This document shows positions 18,250-26,275 of a DNA stretch of 64,000 nt, one piece after another. The stretch is from positions 106,264 to 170,263 of the forward strand of contig NZ_QEWP01000012.1 of assembly GCF_003121985.1 (NCBI RefSeq). Direction: 5' to 3'. Below the pieces are notes generated by a model. That model did no database searches. It saw only the letters and a list, made by a program, of their open reading frames with translations, and was not told where the DNA came from. The stretch comes from Marinilabilia rubra (lineage in GTDB: Bacteria > Bacteroidota > Bacteroidia > Bacteroidales > Marinilabiliaceae). A program made the position numbers and the translations under genes. How positions within the stretch are numbered: the first letter of the stretch is position 1; each line of letters starts with the position of its first letter.

Positions 18250-18630
18250 TTATTCTTCCATTTCAATCATTCTAAAAGGAAGGTTTATAATGGATTGATA
18301 ATCCTCTCCAGCTTCAAACATATCTTCATCATCCTCTTCATAGTACCAATTAACCTGAACTTTAAAGCCCTTTTTAAATAACAGTTCCAACTTTTTAAAG
18401 ATATCCAGAATACATTTGGATGAACTGGTATTGAAGTATTCAAGTTGAATATTAATTTCGGTATTATCTTTAGGCACATTACCATACTCGTCAATCCAAT
18501 CTATTAGAGGTTTGTAGAACTCTACAGAGTTTTCAGGTATGGATCGGCCCTTGATCTCTACCACCCCCTTCTCCCCATCAAGCTTAACATAAGGAGTTTT
18601 GGGAGTATCTTCTCGAGTAATTGTTTCCAT
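18250..18630 (-). CDS. siaC: SiaC-type regulatory phosphoprotein (DUF1987)
   Basis: A 126-residue DUF1987 protein. In Pseudomonas, SiaC is phosphorylated by the SiaB kinase on a threonine and, when dephosphorylated, activates the diguanylate cyclase SiaD. Here the matching motif is EYFNTSSSK with Thr68 at the phospho-site, and the STAS-like fold pattern is complete. It lies 18 bases downstream of siaB in the same unit. No SiaA-type phosphatase and no GGDEF protein are in this window, so the partner it controls here is unknown. The acidic loop YEEDDEDMFEAGEDYQ (about 97-112) is strongly charged. Confidence 0.88.
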   Translation of the reverse strand: METITREDTPKTPYVKLDGEKGVVEIKGRSIPENSVEFYKPLIDWIDEYGNVPKDNTEINIQLEYFNTSSSKCILDIFKKLELLFKKGFKVQVNWYYEEDDEDMFEAGEDYQSIINLPFRMIEMEE

Positions 18631-18648
18631 AATGGCAATTATATCTTT

Positions 18649-19197
18649 TTAACTTATATACACATCTAAAGAAAAAAATACATGTTCACCATCATAAGGG
18701 TACAAAAAATATTCTAATTTATTTCCTGTTTTCCTCACAATGTCCAACATTCCTAATCCACCGCCTCCTTTTTCAGAAATTGCTTCATTTCCCAAAATAT
18801 CACGATATAACAATCTTACTTCTTCATCAGAAAGAGAGTTTAATTGCTCGATTCTGTCCTTAATAAAATTCACTTTTGATCGAAGAATAAAATTTCCGGT
18901 GGTAACGCGATAAAAAGAACCATCGTGCACTAAAAGAACGATTCCAAAATTAGGAGAGCCCCCAACCGAAAGACCAGAAGGTGGTGCATCCACATGGTGA
19001 TAAAGATTTTGCATACACTCAACAAAAACGTTGTAAACCTTTTTTCTTGTTTGCAAGCGTTCTTTACGCAGCTGCGGATTTTCTTCAATTGTTTCAAGTG
19101 CATGGGTTATCATATCCGACGAAATACTTCCGGCATATTTCAGAATTATCTCTCCCTGGAGCTTGTGAGCATACCATTCTTCCAGATTAAAACCCAT
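18649..19197 (-). CDS. siaB: SiaB-family protein kinase
   Basis: A GHKL-type ATP-binding kinase that phosphorylates SiaC. The open frame starts at 19212; the Met at 19197 (MGFNLEEWYAHK) gives 182 residues and a plausible leader behind a TATCTTTG element. The N box is in VYNVFVECMQNLYHH (about 55-69 from that start) and the glycine-rich ATP lid is EKGGGGLGMLDIVRKTGN near 140-157. The family is called SiaB/DUF6272. It is transcribed just before siaC. Together they form the kinase-substrate half of a partner switch. Confidence 0.87.
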   Translation of the reverse strand: MGFNLEEWYAHKLQGEIILKYAGSISSDMITHALETIEENPQLRKERLQTRKKVYNVFVECMQNLYHHVDAPPSGLSVGGSPNFGIVLLVHDGSFYRVTTGNFILRSKVNFIKDRIEQLNSLSDEEVRLLYRDILGNEAISEKGGGGLGMLDIVRKTGNKLEYFLYPYDGEHVFFSLDVYIS

Positions 19198-19223
19198 TTT
19201 TGCGACAACCATTGATTCCTTTA

Positions 19224-19231
19224 CAAAGATA
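19224..19231 (-). promoter_or_regulatory. Candidate -7 element for siaB-siaC
   Basis: TATCTTTG on the minus strand matches TAnnTTTG. It would give a leader of about 20 bases to the Met at 19197 but only about 6 to the Met at 19212, which is why the later start is preferred. No TTG is seen 17-23 bases upstream. Confidence 0.35.
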
Positions 19232-19361
19232 GAAAATTATATATACTATTCGATTTTACTCTCCGAAGTATAATCAATTCTACGGAGAAATCGTTAGATA
19301 GATTCTAATTTTTGGTAAAAACAAAGAATAAGATGGCAAAAGTCGTTTATCATATGACAAA

Positions 19362-20288
19362 TCATATTCCATCTCCCCCAAGAAATCCGGAATGCCTGTA
19401 CTTTTCCTGAAGAATCTTACTATTTTCAGGAACAGAAGCGGTTAACCACACGTTTCCTCCAATTATTGAGTTAGCGCCCACAGTAATACGTCCGAGTATG
19501 GTTGCCTGGGCATAGATAATAACGTTGTCCTCAACAATTGGGTGGCGATCAATGCCTTTTATAGGATTACCCTCTTCATCCATCGGGAAACTTTTTGCTC
19601 CTAAGGTCACCCCCTGATATATTTTCACATGGTTTCCAATAATAGAAGTTGCACCAATTACGACTCCCGTTCCATGATCAATAGTAAAATGATGGCCAAT
19701 TCTGGCCCGGGGATGAATATCTATACCTGTCTCGGAATGGGCCATTTCTGAAACAATCCTGGGGATAAGAGGAACATTGAGCTGCAGCAATTCATGAGCA
19801 ATCCTGTAATTAGTAATAGCCCTGATTGCAGGATAACAAAAAATTACCTCCGCATTGCTTTGGGCTGCAGGATCGCCCAAATAGGCTGCCTCAACATCAG
19901 TAGCTAAAAGATGACGAATAACCGGTAGCTTTTCAATAAATTCCAATGTTATTTGAGCTGCACGATCCTTGCGCATCAACAGGTCGTTACGATCAGCATG
20001 GTTGCAATCAAAACACAATCCGGCATATATTTGCTGGCGTAATAAATCATAAAGACGCTCTACATTTACCCCAAGATAATAATTTATACTCCCGGGCCTG
20101 GTAGGTGAATCCCCGAAGTATCCCGGAAAAATAATCTCCCGTAACAAATCCACAATTTCACCCAGAATTCTTGATGAGGGCATGGGCTGATCAGGATAAT
20201 GCCTATGGCATACAGCCTGATATGAATCTTCTCTGGAAAGGTTTTCTATCGTATCTTTTAATCGTCTGGGGTATTCCAGGTAACTCAT
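19362..20288 (-). CDS. cysE: Serine O-acetyltransferase (EpsC/CysE-like)
   Basis: Makes O-acetylserine from serine and acetyl-CoA, the entry step of cysteine synthesis. The 308-residue protein has an N-terminal helical region (1-180) and a left-handed beta-helix of hexapeptide repeats (about 185-300). The catalytic histidines are in ARIGHHFTIDHGTGVVIG. The N-terminal region is of the longer EpsC type rather than the E. coli CysE form. Its start overlaps the stop of the NadR-like kinase gene (ATGA, 20285-20288), so they are coupled. No cysteine synthase gene is visible nearby. It ends the guaA-to-cysE run. Confidence 0.9.
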   Translation of the reverse strand: MSYLEYPRRLKDTIENLSREDSYQAVCHRHYPDQPMPSSRILGEIVDLLREIIFPGYFGDSPTRPGSINYYLGVNVERLYDLLRQQIYAGLCFDCNHADRNDLLMRKDRAAQITLEFIEKLPVIRHLLATDVEAAYLGDPAAQSNAEVIFCYPAIRAITNYRIAHELLQLNVPLIPRIVSEMAHSETGIDIHPRARIGHHFTIDHGTGVVIGATSIIGNHVKIYQGVTLGAKSFPMDEEGNPIKGIDRHPIVEDNVIIYAQATILGRITVGANSIIGGNVWLTASVPENSKILQEKYRHSGFLGGDGI

Positions 20289-20821
20289 ATTTCTGATTTT
20301 TTAGTTCCAATAAATGAATCTACGCATTTCAGGGCATTCTGAAATCTTTGAACACCGCCTCCTTCAACAACATGGAAGGGGATACTGTAAAATTCAAGCT
20401 CTTCTTTATACCTGTCAAATAGATACTGCCTTAGATGACCGTTTTCACGCACCCCATCAGCTTCCCAGGGAAGATCTGGCGCACAAAGCAAAGCTAAATC
20501 CGGCTTACAGGTCTTTATTTCATGGTTTAACCAAACCGGACAACATTCAAAAACCTCTTCAAACCAAACCTTGGTAATTAAAAGAAAAGTATCAAAAAAT
20601 GCATAATCCTCATGCAAAGCAGCACTTTTAATTCTAAGGTATTCCTGAACCTGAATGCTTGTAATTTTTTCTACATCCTCAAAGGTATAAGACCTGTTTA
20701 AATTTTCAACATATGAACGGGCATATTCTTCAATCAGGTAACCATTAAAATATTCCGCTAGTTGTATGGTAAGTCTAGATTTACCCGTTGATTCAGGGCC
20801 GGTAATAACAACAGAAACCAT
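20285..20821 (-). CDS. NadR-type ribosylnicotinamide kinase (AAA_28)
   Basis: A 178-residue P-loop protein with Walker A GPESTGKS at residues 8-15 and the EEYARSYVE motif (31-39) of the NadR kinase domain. In NadR this domain phosphorylates nicotinamide riboside to NMN. There is no nucleotidyltransferase domain and no helix-turn-helix, so it is the kinase part alone. It lies 82 bases after pnuC, the riboside transporter gene, and the pair would take up and trap nicotinamide riboside for NAD synthesis. Its stop overlaps the start of the serine acetyltransferase gene. Confidence 0.87.
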   Translation of the reverse strand: MVSVVITGPESTGKSRLTIQLAEYFNGYLIEEYARSYVENLNRSYTFEDVEKITSIQVQEYLRIKSAALHEDYAFFDTFLLITKVWFEEVFECCPVWLNHEIKTCKPDLALLCAPDLPWEADGVRENGHLRQYLFDRYKEELEFYSIPFHVVEGGGVQRFQNALKCVDSFIGTKKSEI

Positions 20822-20903
20822 AAAAAAATTCTTTGCTCATTTCGGGGCACTGAAGATACCCGTTTCTTTTTCCAATATCAGGCAAAAAAGGGAAGACTTA
20901 TAT

Positions 20904-21527
20904 CTAAAGCGACTTGTCCCGGTATTTCATATTCTTCAACCACTCCCAAAAGCCCAATGCAGCTACCACTGTATACACAAGATATAAAATAACGGTAATT
21001 TCCAGTCCTTTGTATAAATACATACCACTGCTCACCAGATCCACTATGATCCAAATAAGCCAGTGTTCAATAAACTTTCCGGCCAACATCCAGGTAGCAA
21101 CTATACCCCCAGTGGTAGTAAAGGCATCCCAGTAAGGAAGATCAGATGCCGGAATATTTATTATTTCCGGAAGCTTAAGCAATGCCCAAACAACTACAGC
21201 ATAAATAATTATGCTTACGCCAACAAGTTTTACAGCCAGCCTTAAACTTGTTTTTCTAATGGGCATTTTCCGCTTCCCACTTTTATCGCGGCCCCACTTC
21301 CAGGCAAACCAACCATATATACTTATTAAAAGGTAGTACACCTGGAGCCCCATATCGGCATATAGCCTTTCCTGAAAAAAGACGATTAAATAAAGTAAAG
21401 AAGTCAGGAAGCCGGTCACCCAAAGCCAAATATTCTCTTTAACAGATAAATAAAGATAAACAAGGGCAAAAAAAGTTCCGGCCAACTCCATCCAGTGTTG
21501 TACCAACCAGTCAATTACCATTTTCAA
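20904..21527 (-). CDS. pnuC: Nicotinamide riboside transporter PnuC
   Basis: A 207-residue inner-membrane protein with about seven helices. The WVTGFLTSLLYL, YYLLISIYGWFAWKWG and WDAFTTTGGIVATWML segments are typical of PnuC, which carries nicotinamide riboside by facilitated diffusion (related members carry thiamine or riboflavin). The adjacent NadR-type kinase supports the nicotinamide riboside assignment. Its start overlaps the end of the S41 protease frame by 17 bases, which indicates translational coupling. No TPP or NAD riboswitch was recognised upstream. Confidence 0.9.
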   Translation of the reverse strand: MKMVIDWLVQHWMELAGTFFALVYLYLSVKENIWLWVTGFLTSLLYLIVFFQERLYADMGLQVYYLLISIYGWFAWKWGRDKSGKRKMPIRKTSLRLAVKLVGVSIIIYAVVVWALLKLPEIINIPASDLPYWDAFTTTGGIVATWMLAGKFIEHWLIWIIVDLVSSGMYLYKGLEITVILYLVYTVVAALGFWEWLKNMKYRDKSL

Positions 21528-23115
21528 AAACTTCTGAGTATAAATCGTCGTTGTTGATTACACGCTTCACTTTTTGAAAAAGAGGGATTGCAGGATTAAG
21601 GGTCTGATAATACTCACTGGTACTCCATAAATTTCTTGCGATAAGAGCCTTCATTTGAAGCTTCAGCCAGTCCAGGGATATTTCCAATTGTTTTTCTTTA
21701 TAGGCTATTCCGGTACTATCGCCCCTTTCAACCAGTTCTGAAATAAACTCTTCAGGAATTTCAAATTGTTCGTAAAATTCGGAAAAAGCAAGATATTCTG
21801 CATTCCATTGATCACGGTATTCGTCGAGCTTATCCATAACCAGTCTGTTCACTGATCCTGAAGCAACAAGGTCCCGGTAATAATCGGTATAATTACCGGT
21901 GTCAAGTGGAACAAATACATCGGGCACAATGCCTCCGCCACCAAATACTTTTCGCTCCTTAACCAATGTTGAAAACACGAGGCTATCAGGCAAATGAACA
22001 CTGTCTGAATGCATCATTTCACCATGCTGAAAGCGTTCATATATTTCTCGGTGATATTCTTTCAAACCATCTTCATATGGTTTTTGGATACAGCGACCTG
22101 ACGGAGTATAGTATTTGGCAATTGTAAGTCTGATTTCCGACCCATCAGGCAAAGAAAATGGACGTTGAACCAAGCCTTTACCAAAGCTCCGACGGCCAAT
22201 AATCAAACCTCTATCCCAGTCTTGAACCGCACCGGCCACAATTTCACTTGCTGAAGCTGAACCTTCATCAATCAGAATCGCAAGTTTTCCTTCTTCCCAT
22301 AAATCTCCCGGACCTGAATCATATTCAGATCTGGGAATAGCTAAACCATCGGTATAAAGAAGCATCCGTTGGCCCCCTATAAATTCATCAGCAATATCAA
22401 GCGCAGCTTTCAAATATCCTCCGCCATTTCCCCTCAGATCTAAAACCAAATTCTCAATATTTTGGTCTTTTAATTGCAATAGGGCTTCTGTAAATTCTTG
22501 ATGAGTACTCTGGGCAAATCTCGAAATCTTAATGTACCCGGTCTTTGGGGTCATCAGATACGAGGCTTCCAGACTAAAAATCGGGATCTCATCTCTCTCA
22601 ACAACAAAGTCCAGTTTCTTTCGGTTTCGCAGAACGGTCATTCTCACCTCTGTTCCTTTTGGTCCTCTCAATAAATCAAATACATCACTGTTAGAGAGGC
22701 CAATTCCGGCCACTTTCTCTCCATCAATACTCACGATGCGGTCTCCTGCCATCAACCCTACTTTTTCAGAGGGTCCCCCGGAGATAGTTGAAACTACCGT
22801 TAAAGTATCCTTTAATATCATGAACTCAATCCCCACTCCTTCAAAATTTCCATCCAAAGGTTCGTTCATTGCCTGAACTTCTTCCTCAGGAATATAAACT
22901 GAGTGTGGATCCAGCCTTTCAAGCATGCCCATAATGGCTTCTTCGGCCATTTTATGATTATCAACGCTATCTACATAAAACGTGGAGATCAGTTGCCATG
23001 CAAGCCTGAGTTTATCAACTTCAGGATCCTTGGTTTGCCCAATGGATGGCCGGGCAATAACCAAAACAAAAGCTATTAATATTAAAAATCGCATAAAACT
23101 GCATTTATTCCTCAT
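21511..23115 (-). CDS. S41-family carboxyl-terminal processing protease
   Basis: An exported serine protease of the CtpA/Prc type. The frame opens at 23154, inside guaA; the Met at 23115 (MRNKCSF) or 23094 (MRFLILIAF) better fits a signal peptide ending near SIGQ. Numbered from 23154, the N-terminal S41 region is 45-100, a PDZ domain is about 105-185, and the catalytic pair is Ser301 in GSASASE and Lys326 in FGKG, spaced 25 residues apart as in the family. A C-terminal helical part extends to 547. It probably acts in the periplasm. It follows guaA closely and overlaps pnuC by 17 bases. Confidence 0.88.
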   Translation of the reverse strand: MRNKCSFMRFLILIAFVLVIARPSIGQTKDPEVDKLRLAWQLISTFYVDSVDNHKMAEEAIMGMLERLDPHSVYIPEEEVQAMNEPLDGNFEGVGIEFMILKDTLTVVSTISGGPSEKVGLMAGDRIVSIDGEKVAGIGLSNSDVFDLLRGPKGTEVRMTVLRNRKKLDFVVERDEIPIFSLEASYLMTPKTGYIKISRFAQSTHQEFTEALLQLKDQNIENLVLDLRGNGGGYLKAALDIADEFIGGQRMLLYTDGLAIPRSEYDSGPGDLWEEGKLAILIDEGSASASEIVAGAVQDWDRGLIIGRRSFGKGLVQRPFSLPDGSEIRLTIAKYYTPSGRCIQKPYEDGLKEYHREIYERFQHGEMMHSDSVHLPDSLVFSTLVKERKVFGGGGIVPDVFVPLDTGNYTDYYRDLVASGSVNRLVMDKLDEYRDQWNAEYLAFSEFYEQFEIPEEFISELVERGDSTGIAYKEKQLEISLDWLKLQMKALIARNLWSTSEYYQTLNPAIPLFQKVKRVINNDDLYSEVFENGN

Positions 23116-23144
23116 GTGAGACATTTGGTGTGAGAGACTTATTA

Positions 23145-24680
23145 TTATTCCCACTCGATGGTTGCAGGTGGTTTTGAGCTAATATCGTAGACCACTCTGT
23201 TCACACCGCGTACCCGATTTATAATCTCACTGGATATTTTTCCTAAAAACTCATAAGGAAGATGAACCCAGTCGGCAGTCATTCCGTCAGTAGAAGTAAC
23301 TGCTCTAAGAGAAACAACACTTTCGTAAGTTCGTTCATCGCCCATTACTCCAACTGACTGTACAGGCAACAACATTGCCCCGGCCTGCCAAACCTGATCG
23401 TACAGATCATGTTTGCGAAGGCCTTCGATAAAAATATGGTCAACTTCCTGAAGCAATGCAACTTTCTCGGGAGTAATTTCTCCAAGAATTCTAATTGCCA
23501 AACCAGGCCCCGGAAATGGGTGACGCCCCAATATAGTAGGTGAGATTTTCATTTCATGCCCTACCCTTCGAACCTCATCCTTAAATAATAACTTAAGTGG
23601 TTCCACAACTTTAAGATGCATTTTTTCCGGAAGCCCGCCCACATTGTGGTGAGACTTGATGGTTGCTGAAGGCCCGTTCACGGATACTGATTCAATCACA
23701 TCAGGATAAATAGTTCCTTGAGCAAGCCACTTCACACCAGGAATCTTTTTTGCTTCAGAGTCAAAAACCTCAATAAAAACGCGGCCTATTATTTTTCTTT
23801 TCTTCTCCGGATCGGAAACACCATTTAATTCACCAAGGAAAAGATCTTTTGCATCAACACCTATAACATTCAATCCCATATGTTTATAGGAGTCAAGCAC
23901 ATTTTCATACTCATGCTTCCTCAGCAACCCATTGTCTACAAAGATACAAGTTAATTGAGTTCCGATAGCCTTATGAAGCAACATGGCGGCTACTGAACTG
24001 TCAACACCTCCTGATAAACCAAGAACAACTTTATCATCTCCGAGTTGTTTTTTCAAACCCTCAACAGTTTCTTCAACAAAGGAGGCTGGTGTCCAGTCAC
24101 GTCTACACCCACAAACATCAACCACAAAATTATTAAGAATCTGAAGTCCCTGGGTAGTATGATAAACCTCAGGATGAAATTGAATGCCAAATGTGGTTTC
24201 TTCCTCTATTTGATAGGCTGCCACTTCTACGTCAGAAGTACTCCCGATAATACGAAAATCCTCCGGAAGTTTCATGATTGTATCTCCATGAGACATCCAT
24301 ACCTGGCTATCCACTTCAATTTCACGAAACAGTTCACTTTCATGATCAATGTATTTCATATTGGCTCTTCCGTATTCTCGCGAATCAGAAGCCTCCACTA
24401 AGCCTCCGTAATTTTGAGCCAAATACTGCGCTCCGTAGCAGACACCAAGCAAAGGTAGTTTTCCTTTAATTTTACTTAAATCGGGAACCGGGGCGTTTTT
24501 ATCCCTTACACTAAAAGGACTTCCTGAAAGAATTACACCTTTTACAGTTTCATCCAACCCGGGATATTTATTAAAAGGATGTATTTCGCAATAAACATTA
24601 AGTTCACGAACACGTCTGGCAATCAACTGAGTGTACTGAGATCCAAAATCTAGGATGAGAATTTTTTCCTGCATTGACAA
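23145..24680 (-). CDS. guaA: GMP synthase (glutamine-hydrolysing)
   Basis: Converts XMP, glutamine and ATP to GMP. The 511-residue protein has a class I glutamine amidotransferase domain (1-190) with the nucleophile in [10 protein letters not shown] and the histidine-glutamate pair in FHPEVYH. The ATP-pyrophosphatase domain begins at about 200 with [15 protein letters not shown], and the C-terminal dimerisation domain ends in [17 protein letters not shown] element lies at 24715-24708, 27 bases before the ATG. It heads a run of five minus-strand genes. Two upstream inverted repeats (24858-24877 and 24809-24854) may be regulatory or terminating. Confidence 0.98.
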   Translation of the reverse strand: MSMQEKILILDFGSQYTQLIARRVRELNVYCEIHPFNKYPGLDETVKGVILSGSPFSVRDKNAPVPDLSKIKGKLPLLGVCYGAQYLAQNYGGLVEASDSREYGRANMKYIDHESELFREIEVDSQVWMSHGDTIMKLPEDFRIIGSTSDVEVAAYQIEEETTFGIQFHPEVYHTTQGLQILNNFVVDVCGCRRDWTPASFVEETVEGLKKQLGDDKVVLGLSGGVDSSVAAMLLHKAIGTQLTCIFVDNGLLRKHEYENVLDSYKHMGLNVIGVDAKDLFLGELNGVSDPEKKRKIIGRVFIEVFDSEAKKIPGVKWLAQGTIYPDVIESVSVNGPSATIKSHHNVGGLPEKMHLKVVEPLKLLFKDEVRRVGHEMKISPTILGRHPFPGPGLAIRILGEITPEKVALLQEVDHIFIEGLRKHDLYDQVWQAGAMLLPVQSVGVMGDERTYESVVSLRAVTSTDGMTADWVHLPYEFLGKISSEIINRVRGVNRVVYDISSKPPATIEWE

Positions 24681-24707
24681 TGAGTATTATTGAATTAAAA
24701 ACCAATG

Positions 24708-24715
24708 CAAATATA
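24708..24715 (-). promoter_or_regulatory. Candidate -7 element for guaA
   Basis: TATATTTG on the minus strand matches TAnnTTTG and lies 27 bases before the guaA ATG. The upstream TTG element is not evident. Confidence 0.45.
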
Positions 24716-24857
24716 AAGAGAATGTACGTATTTTTGCCCTTAATTGGTAAGTGGTTCATGGAATATCTTTTAAAAACATTATATCTCTTTCTTCTATAGA
24801 TAAAAGTAGCCCACAGGCAAAAGGCAATCAGGCAGAAGAAAACGACCTGTGGCTCTA

Positions 24858-24877
24858 ATTGGTCACAATTGACCAAT
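24858..24877. promoter_or_regulatory. Perfect 20-base dyad upstream of guaA
   Basis: ATTGGTCA-CAAT-TGACCAAT, with 8-bp perfect arms and a 4-base spacer. It is about 145 bases upstream of the guaA -7 element and about 100 bases past the rnz stop. It could be an operator for a dimeric regulator; without a T tract it is a poor terminator. Confidence 0.35.
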
Positions 24878-24974
24878 CTCGGTGGCCTGAAAAGCAAAAA
24901 TTTAACTCCTGTATCAATTGTTAGTGAATGGTTTTTTATGATTTGGGTTATATAGCAATTAAGAGATAACTTTC

Positions 24975-25892
24975 CTAAACATCAAAGGAATCCCCCTCCC
25001 GGGCAAGAAAGGAATTTGGGAAAATGTCCCGCGCCTCATCCAAAAATGGAGTAAGATCTCGATAACGAGAAGAAAAATGGCCCAATAATAATTTCCCCAC
25101 GTTTGCTTCATTAGCAACGCGGGCAGCTTGCTCTGCAGTACTGTGAAAGGTTCTTACAGCCAATTCTGTTTGATCTTTTAAAAAAGTGGCTTCATGATAA
25201 AGCATATCTACCCCCTCAACAGCCCTAATCAGGCCATCATGCACTCTGGTATCAGTACAAAAAGCATAAGACACAGATGGCGGGGGATTGAGAGTTAACT
25301 TCATATTCTCAATCACAGTTCCATTTTCCGAAACAAAATCTTCTCCCTCTTTAATTCGGTGAAGCCATTTTACCGGAACATCATAAAAATCACAAGCCTG
25401 CTTATTTATTTTTCTTAATTTGCACTTTTCTCTGAATAAAAAACCAACGGTAGGAACTCGATGTTTCAGAGGAATTGTTTTTATCTCCAATAAGTTATCC
25501 TGATAGATCAATTCGTCCCGTTCGGCAATAAAAGGATGGTAAACCACTTTAAATGGAAGGTCGCGATTAAAATAATCAATAAGGGGTGTGAGTAACTTTT
25601 CAAGGTCTGAAATGGCATAAATATGTAAATCCTTTGTGCGCCCCAGCAAACCAAAGGTAGAAATTAACCCGGGCAGTCCAAAGACATGATCGCCATGTAA
25701 ATGAGAAATAAAGATGTGATTTATTCGCCCAAAATGAACTCTGTTTCTGCGTAACTGCATCTGCGTTCCTTCTCCACAATCAATCAAAAAAAACCGCCCG
25801 GATGCTTCAAGCACCTGGGCGGTTGGATTCCTTTCGGATGTGGGAAGTGCTGAGTTACTGCCAAGAACTGTGACAGAAAATCCCATAAGCAC
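24975..25892 (-). CDS. rnz: Ribonuclease Z
   Basis: A zinc-dependent metallo-beta-lactamase-fold endonuclease that matures the 3' ends of tRNA precursors lacking encoded CCA. The 305-residue short form shows the HxHxDH motif in FISHLHGDHVFGLPGL, an N-terminal GSNSALPTSERN, and the later histidine motifs HEATF and GHFSSRY. It starts 3 bases after the stop of a STAS-domain gene and is in the rpsA-STAS-rnz unit. One of the two tRNA-Asp genes in this window lacks an encoded CCA and would be a normal substrate. Confidence 0.96.
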   Translation of the reverse strand: MLMGFSVTVLGSNSALPTSERNPTAQVLEASGRFFLIDCGEGTQMQLRRNRVHFGRINHIFISHLHGDHVFGLPGLISTFGLLGRTKDLHIYAISDLEKLLTPLIDYFNRDLPFKVVYHPFIAERDELIYQDNLLEIKTIPLKHRVPTVGFLFREKCKLRKINKQACDFYDVPVKWLHRIKEGEDFVSENGTVIENMKLTLNPPPSVSYAFCTDTRVHDGLIRAVEGVDMLYHEATFLKDQTELAVRTFHSTAEQAARVANEANVGKLLLGHFSSRYRDLTPFLDEARDIFPNSFLAREGDSFDV

Positions 25893-25895
25893 TAA

Positions 25896-26252
25896 TTATT
25901 TTTTCCCGATAGCTTGTCTCATCATTTGAATCCCATCATCAGTATTTGGTGCAATATTAAGCACTGTATCTAACTGAGAAACGGCTATCAAACGCTCAAC
26001 TGCAGGTTGTAATCCGGAGATCACAAACGTTCCATCGGCATTTTTACACAACCGGTTGGCGACAAGTATGGAACTTAATCCTGATGAATCGCAATAATTA
26101 CATTTACTCAAATCGAGAAGAATATTCTTCTCACCGTTGCCGGAGAGCAAAACTATTTCAGACTTAAGATTGGGAGCTACATTGGTGTCAAGTTTTTCCT
26201 TTAACACTTTCACCACCATAAAGTCATCGATCTTATCAATTTTAAAATCCAT
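25896..26252 (-). CDS. STAS-domain protein between rpsA and rnz
   Basis: A 118-residue single STAS domain of the anti-sigma-factor-antagonist type. The phospho-acceptor is Ser56 in YCDSSGLSS. The longer C-terminus is otherwise standard. It is 23 bases after rpsA and 3 bases before rnz, so it is cotranscribed with translation and RNA-processing genes rather than with a kinase or phosphatase. It could be a substrate for the SiaB-like kinase or for another GHKL kinase elsewhere; this is inference. Confidence 0.88.
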   Translation of the reverse strand: MDFKIDKIDDFMVVKVLKEKLDTNVAPNLKSEIVLLSGNGEKNILLDLSKCNYCDSSGLSSILVANRLCKNADGTFVISGLQPAVERLIAVSQLDTVLNIAPNTDDGIQMMRQAIGKK

Positions 26253-26275
26253 ATATTGTCACCCCTTTAATAAAA

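Larger units (their letters stand above)
24681..24974. other. Intergenic region between rnz and guaA with two inverted repeats
   Basis: No gene is supported here. It holds a perfect 20-base dyad (24858-24877), a longer hairpin AGCCCACAGG/CCTGTGGCT (about 24809-24854) followed on the minus strand by ACTTTTATC that may end rnz transcription, and the guaA -7 element. Confidence 0.5.

Noticed and set aside
20822..20903. Riboswitch before the NadR-type kinase gene
   Set aside because: The 82-base gap shows no conserved aptamer-like structure.
24604..24897. A 97-codon minus-strand frame with two hydrophobic stretches overlapping the start of guaA
   Set aside because: It overlaps guaA by 77 bases in another phase, has no promoter or spacing support, and the hydrophobic runs fit AT-rich intergenic DNA.
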